From assembly GCA_965225935.1 (NCBI GenBank), contig CBDDCC010000023.1, positions 1 to 64,000 of the forward strand: 64,000 nt of DNA. Reading direction: 5' to 3'. Shown here in pieces: positions 58,093-64,000 of this stretch (position 1 is its first letter; every line of letters starts with the position of its first letter). Source of the stretch: CALJXB01 sp965225935. Lineage in GTDB: Bacteria; Pseudomonadota; Alphaproteobacteria; Kiloniellales; JAKSDN01. Below the pieces are notes generated by a model that saw only the letters and a list, made by a program, of their open reading frames with translations, ran no database searches and had not been told where the DNA came from. The position numbers and the translations under genes are program-made.

Positions 58093-59091
58093 TCAGGTCT
58101 CGATGGACGTGCCGGCGCCCAGCGTCTCGGCCCGCGCCCGGGCCAGGCTGGCGATGGCGGTGTCCTGGACCCCGGTGCCGGTCAGATCGCAGACGGTGAT
58201 CTGGTCCGCGTCGGCCCGCCCCTCGGCCTTGCCGGCGATGATCTCGCCCAGCTCCGGGTAGGCGGCCTCGGCATCCGCCCGGCCCGCCTCGATGGCATGG
58301 TGCAGCTCGCCCAGCAGGCGGCACTGGCTGAGCCGGTCGGGCACGTAGCGGTCCGCCTCGTCGAGGACCGCCGGGGCCAGCTCGTTCTTGTAGCCGGCGT
58401 CGGAGCCCATGGCGGTCACGTGGGCGCCGGGCGGGAGCCAGCCGGCCTCGACCAGCGGTTCCTTGCTGGACGTGGTGGTGACCAGGATCTCGCTCTCCCT
58501 GGCGAGACTTTCCAGGCTCGCCTCGGGCGCGACGGGCACGTCGAGGGCCGCCTCCATCTCACTGGCGCAGGCCGCGGCCCGCTCGGGATCGCGGGCCCAG
58601 ACGCGCGCCTCCTTGACCTCGCGCACCAGGGCGAGCGCCTGGAGCTGCAGGCGCGCCTGCACGCCGGCGCCGACGATGCCGACCCGGCTTGCGTCGGGTC
58701 GCGCCAGCCACTTGGCCGCCACCGCCCCGGCCGCCGCCGTGCGCACGTCGGTCAGGTAGCCATTGTCCAGCAGCAACGCCTCCACCAGACCGGTGCGGGC
58801 GCTGAACACCACCATCAGGCCGTTGAGGCTGGGCAAGCCGAGCTTGGGGTTGTCGAAGAAGCCCGGGCTCATCTTCATGGCGAAGGAGTCGAGGCCCGGC
58901 ACGTAGGCGGTCTTCACGTCGACCTCGCCGTTGTGGTCGGCGATCTCCAGATGGAGGATCGGCGGCATCACCACCGCCTTGGTGGCGAGCGCCGCGAAGG
59001 CCTCCTCGACGCAGGCGACGCTCTCCAGGTCGAGGTCGACGCAGCCGCGCAGCTCCCTCTCGCTCAGGATCTTGATCTCGCGCCCCGCCAC
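58093..59091 (-). CDS. eutC: EutC-like ornithine cyclodeaminase family protein (ectoine utilisation)
   Basis: A 332-residue member of the ornithine cyclodeaminase/mu-crystallin family with an NAD(H) site (VGIVGAGVQARLQLQAL). The N-terminal ERELRGCVDLDLESVACVEE and the substrate-side FAMKMSPGFFDNPKLGLPS follow the family pattern. In ectoine gene clusters of alphaproteobacteria this protein is EutC, thought to act with EutB on the hydroxylated product of hydroxyectoine. The start is a GTG at 59091, 56 bases after eutB; doeA follows at 31 bases. The precise reaction is less certain than the cluster assignment. Confidence 0.85.
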   Translation of the reverse strand: MAGREIKILSERELRGCVDLDLESVACVEEAFAALATKAVVMPPILHLEIADHNGEVDVKTAYVPGLDSFAMKMSPGFFDNPKLGLPSLNGLMVVFSARTGLVEALLLDNGYLTDVRTAAAGAVAAKWLARPDASRVGIVGAGVQARLQLQALALVREVKEARVWARDPERAAACASEMEAALDVPVAPEASLESLARESEILVTTTSSKEPLVEAGWLPPGAHVTAMGSDAGYKNELAPAVLDEADRYVPDRLSQCRLLGELHHAIEAGRADAEAAYPELGEIIAGKAEGRADADQITVCDLTGTGVQDTAIASLARARAETLGAGTSIET

Positions 59092-59147
59092 GGCTCGCCC
59101 CCCGCTCTTGTCGTTGCCTGTTCTTGTCGTTACCCGTCGGTCCGCCG

Positions 59148-60137
59148 TCAGGCGGGAAGCTCGACATCCTCCCCGTTAATCAGGCGGTTGTGGAGCGCCA
59201 TGTCAATGTTGCCGCCGCTGAGCAGCACCACCGTGGTGCCGGGACCCTTGATCAGCCCGGCCTTGAGGGCGGCGATGCCGACGGCGCCGGCGCCCTCGAT
59301 GATCTGCTTCTCCTGCCAGTAGGCGTGGCGGATCGCCCCGGCGATCGCTCTCTCGTCCACCAGATGGGTCTCGTCCACCAGGTCGCGCACCATGGCGAAG
59401 GTGTAGCGGTTGTCGAGCCCGATGCCGCCGCCGAGCGCGTCGGCGAGGGTCGGCAGCTCCTTCACCGCGACCGGCCGGCCGGCCTCCAGGCTCTCGATCA
59501 TGGCCGCGCCGCGCGCCATGGTGACGCCGACCACCCGGATCTCCGGGCTCACCGCCTTCACCGCGCAGGCGACGCCGGCGATCAGGCCGCCGCCCGAGAG
59601 CGGCACCAGGACGGTTTCGGCCTCGGGCAATTGCTCCATGATCTCGAGGCCCAGGCTGCCCTGGCCCGCGATCACGTCCGGGTGATCGAAGGGCGGCAGC
59701 ATGGTCATGCCCTCCTCGGCCATCAGGCGGTCCACCTCCACCTGGGCGTCGTCCTGGGACTCGCCGACGATCCGGACCTCGGCGCCCAGGGCCTCGATGC
59801 CCTCCACCTTGTTCCCGGGTACCAGGCGGGACATGCAGATGACGCAGTGCACGCCGGCCGCGCGGGCGGCGTAGGCGAGGCCCTTGCCGTGGTTGCCGGT
59901 GGAGACGCCGACCACGCCCTTGGCCCGCTGCTCGGCGCTCAAGGCGCCCACCGCGTTGGTGGCGCCGCGCAGCTTGAAACTGCCGGTGGTCTGCTGCTGC
60001 TCCAGCTTCAGGTGGACCGGCGCACCCGCCTCGGCGCTCAAGCTCTCCGAGGGCGCGAGGGGCGTGCGCCGCAGCCGTCCCTCGAGACGCCGGCGCGCCC
60101 GCAGCACGTCGCGCAGGCCGATCCTGTCCGAGGTCAC
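59148..60137 (-). CDS. eutB: EutB-like threonine/serine dehydratase family protein (hydroxyectoine utilisation)
   Basis: A 329-residue fold-type II PLP dehydratase. The PLP lysine is in TTGSFKLRGATNAV, the phosphate loop in PLSGGGLIAGVA, and GVSTGNHGKGLAYAARAAG matches serine/threonine dehydratases. In this context (eutA, eutC, doeA) it is the EutB enzyme proposed to process the 3-hydroxy-diaminobutyrate from hydroxyectoine. I set the start at a GTG at 60137, which overlaps the stop of the upstream oxidoreductase by four bases (GTGA). The longer open frame adds an implausible Gly-rich N-terminus. Taken alone it could be a plain threonine dehydratase. Confidence 0.86.
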   Translation of the reverse strand: MTSDRIGLRDVLRARRRLEGRLRRTPLAPSESLSAEAGAPVHLKLEQQQTTGSFKLRGATNAVGALSAEQRAKGVVGVSTGNHGKGLAYAARAAGVHCVICMSRLVPGNKVEGIEALGAEVRIVGESQDDAQVEVDRLMAEEGMTMLPPFDHPDVIAGQGSLGLEIMEQLPEAETVLVPLSGGGLIAGVACAVKAVSPEIRVVGVTMARGAAMIESLEAGRPVAVKELPTLADALGGGIGLDNRYTFAMVRDLVDETHLVDERAIAGAIRHAYWQEKQIIEGAGAVGIAALKAGLIKGPGTTVVLLSGGNIDMALHNRLINGEDVELPA

Positions 60138-61249
60138 GCCTCCGCCCGCGCCGCCCACTCGGCCTCCACCCGCTCCCACTGGGCATCGGGCACCGCAACC
60201 AGCTTGCCGACGAAGCCCTTGGCCATGAAGTCGCTTTGCGCCCGGTGGAAATCCGACAGGCGGTAGAGCCCGCCCAAGAGCGCCCGGACCTTGCCCGCCT
60301 CGATGTAGCCGGCCAAGCGCCGGAAGGCCGCTCTCGTGCCCTGGGAGGAGCCGTGGAGCTCCAGGTGCTTCAGGTACATGGTGCGCACGTCGAACTCGAC
60401 GACCGGCCCGCCAATGGCACCGCCGGTGACGTAGCGCCCCTCGGGCCTGAGGATCTGCAAGAGGTCGCCGAACAGGGGCCCCGCCACCAGGTCGGCCACC
60501 ACGTCGATGGGGGCGCCGTCCGTGGCTGCCGCGACCGCCGCCGGCAGGTCGCTCTCCTCGCGGGCGACCACGGCCTCGGCGCCGACGGCCCGGACCGCCT
60601 CGGCCTTGGCGCCGCTCGCCACCGCGAAGGGGATGGCGCCGCGCGCCCGGCAGAGCTGGATCAGCCCGGAGCCGACGCCGCCCGAGGCGCCGGTGATCAG
60701 CACCCGCTCGTCCGCCGCGACCCGCGCCCGGTCCAGCATGTGCTCGCCGGTCAGGTAGGCGCAGCAGAAGGTGGCGAGCTCCGCGTCGCTCATGGCCGTG
60801 CGCACGACATGGGCATTCTCGGCCGGAACCGCGCAGTACTCGGCATAGCCGCCGTCGCGGCCGTGGCCGATGTAGTCGATGTCGGCGAGGCTGTCGTCGT
60901 CGCGGTTGTAGAGGCTGAAGTCGACCATGATGCGCTCGCCGATGCGGCTTTCCGGCACGCCCGGCCCGACGGCGCCGATGCGCCCCACCGTGTCGGCCCC
61001 TTGAATGCGCGGGAAGGCGAGGGTGTTCTCGCCGGCGCGCCGCCAGGAGGCTTCGGCCGCCGGGTCCTCGTCCGTGCCGTAGGCACCCTCGCGCACCCAG
61101 ACGTCGGTGTTGTTCATGCCGCAGGCCGCGACCTCGATCAGCACCTCGCCGGGACGGGGTTCGGGGACCGGCACGTCCTCGCGGTAAACCAGCTTGTCGA
61201 GCCCGCCGTGTCCGGTCAGCAGCACGGCCTTCATGGTCTCGGGGATCAT
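60134..61249 (-). CDS. MDR-family alcohol dehydrogenase-like oxidoreductase inside the ectoine cluster
   Basis: A 371-residue medium-chain dehydrogenase/reductase (zinc alcohol dehydrogenase superfamily). It has a GroES-like N-terminal domain (PGEVLIEVAACGMNNTDVWV) and an NAD(P)-binding domain (RVLITGASGGVGSGLIQLCRARG). The quinone-reductase-like NNTDVWVREG replaces the usual GICGTD zinc-ligand segment, so a catalytic zinc is doubtful and it may act as an enoyl or quinone reductase. It is embedded in the ectoine set: 25 bases after eutA, and overlapping eutB by four bases. I do not know this gene as a standard part of eut clusters, so its role in ectoine use is inferred from coupling. Confidence 0.87.
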   Translation of the reverse strand: MIPETMKAVLLTGHGGLDKLVYREDVPVPEPRPGEVLIEVAACGMNNTDVWVREGAYGTDEDPAAEASWRRAGENTLAFPRIQGADTVGRIGAVGPGVPESRIGERIMVDFSLYNRDDDSLADIDYIGHGRDGGYAEYCAVPAENAHVVRTAMSDAELATFCCAYLTGEHMLDRARVAADERVLITGASGGVGSGLIQLCRARGAIPFAVASGAKAEAVRAVGAEAVVAREESDLPAAVAAATDGAPIDVVADLVAGPLFGDLLQILRPEGRYVTGGAIGGPVVEFDVRTMYLKHLELHGSSQGTRAAFRRLAGYIEAGKVRALLGGLYRLSDFHRAQSDFMAKGFVGKLVAVPDAQWERVEAEWAARAEA

Positions 61250-61274
61250 GGCTTCGCCAGTGTCCGCAAGGGGT

Positions 61275-62036
61275 CTACTGCAGCAGGCGGCCGTGGCCGG
61301 CGACGGTCAGCTCGCAGCCCGCCAGCCGGAGAGTGCGCCAGAACATGGCCTGATTGCTGGTCACCACGGGCTTGCCGATCTCCGCCTCGATGCGCCCGGC
61401 CACCTCGGCCGCACGCACCGCCGTGCAGGAGATGAAGAGCGCGTCGGCGGCCGGGTCGCAGACTTCGAGCGCCATGGCGGCGATCGAGTCCGGCGCGAGG
61501 CGCGCCATCATGCGGTCGTCCTCGATCCCCAGGCAGTGCAGGTTCAGGACCTCGAGGCCGCGCTCGCTGAAGTAGCCCACGAAGGGCTCGCTGACCTCGC
61601 GAATGTAGGGCGTCAGCACGCTGATCCGGCGCACGCCCAGGTGCTCGAAGGCGGCGCAGGCCGCCACCGGCGGCGTGACGCAGGGCACCTCCGGCTTGGC
61701 CTGCCGGATCGCCGCCGTCACCTCGTCGTCGCCGATCACCACCGAGGCCGAGGTACAGCTGTAGGCCACCGCGTCGATGGGCTCGTCGGGCAGGATAAGG
61801 GCCGCCGCATCGGCGATGCGCGGCTTCATGCGGCGCAGGTTCTCGACCGTGATGGGGTTCTCGTTGAAGACCCGGCTGACGTAGACCGCCACCTCCGGGC
61901 CGGGGCTCATGCGCGCGAAGTCGCGCTCGGTCGTGTGGTCGCTCGCCAGGGCGATCAGCCCGATGCGCCAGCGCGCCGGCCGCTCGTCATAGAGGAGCCG
62001 CGCTTCCGCCGCCCCGATCTCCGTCACCTCCGCCAT
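61275..62036 (-). CDS. eutA: EutA-like Asp/Glu racemase-family protein (ectoine utilisation)
   Basis: A 253-residue protein of the Asp/Glu racemase / maleate isomerase superfamily. The two catalytic Cys residues are visible in AVAYSCTSASVVIGD and LFISCTAVRAAEV, with a threonine-rich VTPPVAACAAFEHLGVRRI between them. In ectoine clusters this is EutA, thought to change the stereochemistry of hydroxyectoine products. The start is the ATG at 62036; frame further upstream has no homology. It heads the leftward set and is divergent from a VOC-family gene across 142 bases that should hold the eut promoter. No EnuR/EutR regulator is present. Confidence 0.85.
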   Translation of the reverse strand: MAEVTEIGAAEARLLYDERPARWRIGLIALASDHTTERDFARMSPGPEVAVYVSRVFNENPITVENLRRMKPRIADAAALILPDEPIDAVAYSCTSASVVIGDDEVTAAIRQAKPEVPCVTPPVAACAAFEHLGVRRISVLTPYIREVSEPFVGYFSERGLEVLNLHCLGIEDDRMMARLAPDSIAAMALEVCDPAADALFISCTAVRAAEVAGRIEAEIGKPVVTSNQAMFWRTLRLAGCELTVAGHGRLLQ

Positions 62037-62178
62037 GGCGGGCAGCTTACAGGATCGCCGGGAGCGCGCAAAGCGCCCCGATCGGCCACAGCGGCACCGG
62101 ACGTAAGTCGTGCAATCGACACGCTCGGCCGCTAGGCTCGGCCCACCTGTGCCCAGCCGCATGAAGGAGAGCGAGGCG

Positions 62179-62571
62179 ATGAACAGAGAACACGGACATT
62201 TCCATTGGAACGAGCTGCTGACCTCCGACCGGGAGACGGCGAAGGACTTCTACGCCGAGACCCTGGGCTGGAGCTACGAGCCCTTCCCCATGGCCGAGGG
62301 CGACGCCTATATCATCTGCATGATGGACGGCAAGCCGGTCGGCGGCATGATGCAGATGAAGCCGGACTGCGGCATCGCCGGCCTGCCGGATTGCTGGTTC
62401 TCCTACATCAGCGTCGACGACGTCGACGCGCGGCTGGAGAAGGTGGCGGCCGCGGGCGGGTCGATCGAGCGGCCGGCCTTCGATATCCCAGGCGTCGGCC
62501 GCATCGCCATCGTGCGCGACAAGGCCGGCAGCTTCGTCGGCTGGATCACGCCGGCCGACTGCGAGAGCTGA
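62179..62571 (+). CDS. VOC-family (glyoxalase-like) protein
   Basis: A 130-residue vicinal-oxygen-chelate protein with two beta-alpha-beta-beta-beta modules: HFHWNELLTSDRETAKDFY at the start, then WFSYISVDDVDARLEKV and IAIVRDKAGSFVGWI. Candidate metal ligands include His7 or His9 and acidic residues, but which are used cannot be told. Members include glyoxalases, dioxygenases and binding proteins; the substrate is unknown. The ATG at 62179 has AAGGAG nine bases upstream, better than an ATG at 62161. It is divergent from eutA and 119 bases upstream of the DUF1326 gene on the same strand. Confidence 0.85.
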   Translation: MNREHGHFHWNELLTSDRETAKDFYAETLGWSYEPFPMAEGDAYIICMMDGKPVGGMMQMKPDCGIAGLPDCWFSYISVDDVDARLEKVAAAGGSIERPAFDIPGVGRIAIVRDKAGSFVGWITPADCES

Positions 62572-62690
62572 GCGGACGGGGAGCCCGCCTTCCGGTCGGC
62601 GCTTCCGCCGAAGGCCCGATTGCACTATGGTTCCAGGTCCGGCGCGCGAAAAACACGAACGAAGGTCGCGCCAGAATGGGGGTGCGGACC

Positions 62691-63326
62691 ATGACCAAGA
62701 TCGAATGGAGCATCAAAGGGCCACACTTGGCCAACTGCAACTGCGACTTCGGTTGTCCCTGCCAGTTCGTGGCGCTGCCCACGGACGGCACCTGCAAGGC
62801 GGTCACCGCCTGGCATGTCGAGGAGGGGCATTTCGGCGAAGTGCGCCTCGACGGCCTGAACGCGGCGAACCTCTATGCCTGGCCGGGGGCCGTCCACCAG
62901 GGCAACGGCACCATGCAGGTGATCGTCGACGAGCGGGCGGACGAGGCGCAGCGCAAGGCGCTCGTCAGCATTCTCCAGGGCGAGCACGCGGAGGACGGCG
63001 CGACCATGCTGAGCATCTACCGGGCCATGTGCACGACGGTGCTCGACCCTCTCTTCGCGCCCATCGAGCTGGAAATCGACGTGGGCGCGCGCACCGCGCG
63101 GCTCGCGATCCCGGGCCATATCGAGACCGAGCTGGAGCCGCTGAAGAACCCGGTCACGGGCGCGCCGCACCGGGCACGGATCGACCTGCCCAACGGGCTC
63201 GAGTTCCGTCAGGCGGAGGTGGCGAGCGGCCGTTCCAAGGTGAAGGCCGGCATCGCCATGGAGCTGACGGACAGCCACGCGCACCTTTCCGAGGGGCAGC
63301 TGACCTCAGGCGGGCTTCGGGTCTAG
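62691..63326 (+). CDS. DUF1326 family protein
   Basis: A 211-residue protein with the DUF1326 N-terminal signature: LANCNCDFGCPCQF, with four Cys in a CxC-x3-CxC pattern that could hold a metal or undergo thiol chemistry. Two further Cys occur (DGTCKAV and AMCTTV). There is no signal peptide or membrane helix. The function of the family is unknown to me. The start could be the ATG at 62691 (GGGGGTG just upstream, best match to family N-termini) or the ATG at 62676, five codons longer. It sits between a VOC protein and an aminotransferase on the same strand; no functional link is evident. Confidence 0.82.
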   Translation: MTKIEWSIKGPHLANCNCDFGCPCQFVALPTDGTCKAVTAWHVEEGHFGEVRLDGLNAANLYAWPGAVHQGNGTMQVIVDERADEAQRKALVSILQGEHAEDGATMLSIYRAMCTTVLDPLFAPIELEIDVGARTARLAIPGHIETELEPLKNPVTGAPHRARIDLPNGLEFRQAEVASGRSKVKAGIAMELTDSHAHLSEGQLTSGGLRV

Positions 63327-63429
63327 CCGTTTCGCCCGTCTAGCCGGCGCCTGCCCGCAAGAGCGCCTTGAAGTCGGCGGCAGACGCCCGCACCATGCCG
63401 GCCTCTACACCGGCAAGGAGACGACCCCG

Positions 63430-64000
63430 ATGACCGTCCCACCGACGGACGCCGCGGCGGGCGGCGCGCTGGCGAACCGCGACCCGCTGGAGAGCTGGGA
63501 CCGCGAGGCGCTGTTCCACCCTTCGACGCATCTGGCCGGGCACGCGCGGGGGGAGACGCCGGCTCGGATCGTGGAGGGCGGCGAGGGGGTCTATGTGGTC
63601 GACCGGGACGGCCGGCGTAGCCTCGACGCCTTCGCCGGGCTCTACTGCGTCAACGTCGGCTACGGGCGCAGGGAGATCGCCGAGGCCATCGCCGAGCAGG
63701 CGCGAAAGCTGGCCTACTACCACGCCTACGCCGGTCACGGGACCGAGCCGGCCATCCGCCTGGCCCGCATGATCGTCGAGCGGGCGCCGGCCAACATGAG
63801 CCGCGTCTACTTCGGCCTCTCGGGCTCGGACGCCAACGAGACCAACATCAAGCTGGTCTGGTACCTGAACAACGTGCTCGGCCGGCCGCAGAAGAAGAAG
63901 ATCGTCTCGCGCTGGCGCGGCTACCACGGCTCGGGGATCATGACCGGCTCGCTGACCGGCCTGGAGCTGTTCCACAAGGCCTTCGACCTGCCGCGCGCGC
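63430..64000 (+). CDS. Class III aminotransferase, 5' part, cut by window edge
   Basis: The first 190 residues of a class III PLP aminotransferase (omega-amino acid:pyruvate type). Visible are the N-terminal SWDREALFHPSTHLAGHARG, DAFAGLYCVNVGYGRREIAEA, the PLP-phosphate loop FGLSGSDANETNIKLVWYLN and SRWRGYHGSGIMTGSLTG. The PLP lysine lies beyond the edge. AAGGAG at 63414 supports the ATG at 63430. Relatives use beta-alanine, taurine, putrescine or similar amines with pyruvate. A diaminobutyrate aminotransferase (DoeD) is part of full ectoine pathways, but this gene lies on the other strand from the eut set and closer to the omega-transaminase style, so that role is only a possibility. Confidence 0.9.
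   Translation, partial: MTVPPTDAAAGGALANRDPLESWDREALFHPSTHLAGHARGETPARIVEGGEGVYVVDRDGRRSLDAFAGLYCVNVGYGRREIAEAIAEQARKLAYYHAYAGHGTEPAIRLARMIVERAPANMSRVYFGLSGSDANETNIKLVWYLNNVLGRPQKKKIVSRWRGYHGSGIMTGSLTGLELFHKAFDLPRA

Noticed and set aside
63340..63975. Minus-strand open frame opposite the right-edge aminotransferase
   Set aside because: The plus strand has a strong ribosome site and class III aminotransferase motifs; the antisense frame has none.
1..64000. tRNA or rRNA genes, insertion sequences, prophage or conjugative elements
   Set aside because: I looked for tRNA-like CCA-ending cloverleaf segments, transposase or integrase motifs and att-like repeats and saw none I could support; a tRNAscan or IS search would be decisive.

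Overview
This window comes from a high-GC alphaproteobacterium. Gene content points to a marine or saline member of the Rhodospirillales/Kiloniellales type: serine-cycle malate thiokinase, an ectoine-utilisation cluster, a hut operon of the N-formylglutamate type, and many single-copy amino-acid and amine enzymes. The assignment rests on gene content and protein style only. Nearly all of the window codes for protein. I see no rRNA, tRNA, CRISPR array, insertion sequence or prophage gene.

Layout. 1-4.9 kb: a leftward RND efflux operon (adaptor, pump, glycine-zipper lipoprotein-like gene) in which the pump and the last gene each carry one frameshift. 5.1-7.5 kb: a dimethylglycine/sarcosine-dehydrogenase-like flavoprotein. 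7.7-14.3 kb: hutI-hutH-hutG-hutU and a class III nucleotide cyclase, all leftward. 14.3-24.3 kb: a serine-cycle block (sga, malate-CoA ligase mtkA/mtkB, hydroxypyruvate reductase, PEP carboxylase, glycerate 2-kinase) with a divergent LuxR-type regulator whose receiver lacks the phospho-acceptor Asp. 24.4-27.8 kb: a cupin protein, then an orphan Tat-exported substrate-binding protein divergent from a LacI-type regulator, with a perfect palindromic operator between them. 27.8-30 kb: an SHMT-like enzyme with altered active-site residues, coupled to an Fe(II)/2-oxoglutarate dioxygenase. 30.2-35.5 kb: a fatty acyl desaturase, two divergent L,D-transpeptidases and an NDP-forming acyl-CoA synthetase. 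35.6-39.6 kb: a threonine-synthase-like enzyme, a DAO flavoprotein and a group II PLP decarboxylase. 39.6-46.2 kb: a periplasmic binding protein translationally coupled to a very unusual dual-sensor/MFS fusion, then a nitrilase-family hydrolase and GABA transaminase. 46.5-48.4 kb: a small membrane protein, an orphan TadE and an enoyl-CoA hydratase. 48.4-53.9 kb: a decarboxylase / ATP-grasp / C45 Ntn-hydrolase cluster. 54-56.9 kb: an alpha/beta hydrolase and LLM flavoprotein with a divergent LysR regulator. 56.9-62 kb: ectoine degradation (eutA, an inserted zinc-type oxidoreductase, eutB, eutC, doeA/eutD). 62.2-64 kb: a VOC protein, a DUF1326 protein and a class III aminotransferase cut by the window edge.

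How it fits together. Much of the window is about taking apart nitrogenous small molecules (histidine, methylated glycines, ectoine, GABA, amino acids) and recovering one-carbon units. The dimethylglycine-dehydrogenase-like enzyme can feed methylene-tetrahydrofolate and HutG releases formate. The serine-cycle block can assimilate such units through serine, hydroxypyruvate, glycerate, PEP, oxaloacetate and malyl-CoA. The two least familiar assemblies are the sensor/MFS fusion with its coupled binding protein (39634-43544) and the decarboxylase/ATP-grasp/C45-hydrolase cluster (48415-53867), which looks like a pathway for making or editing a polyamine-type amide.
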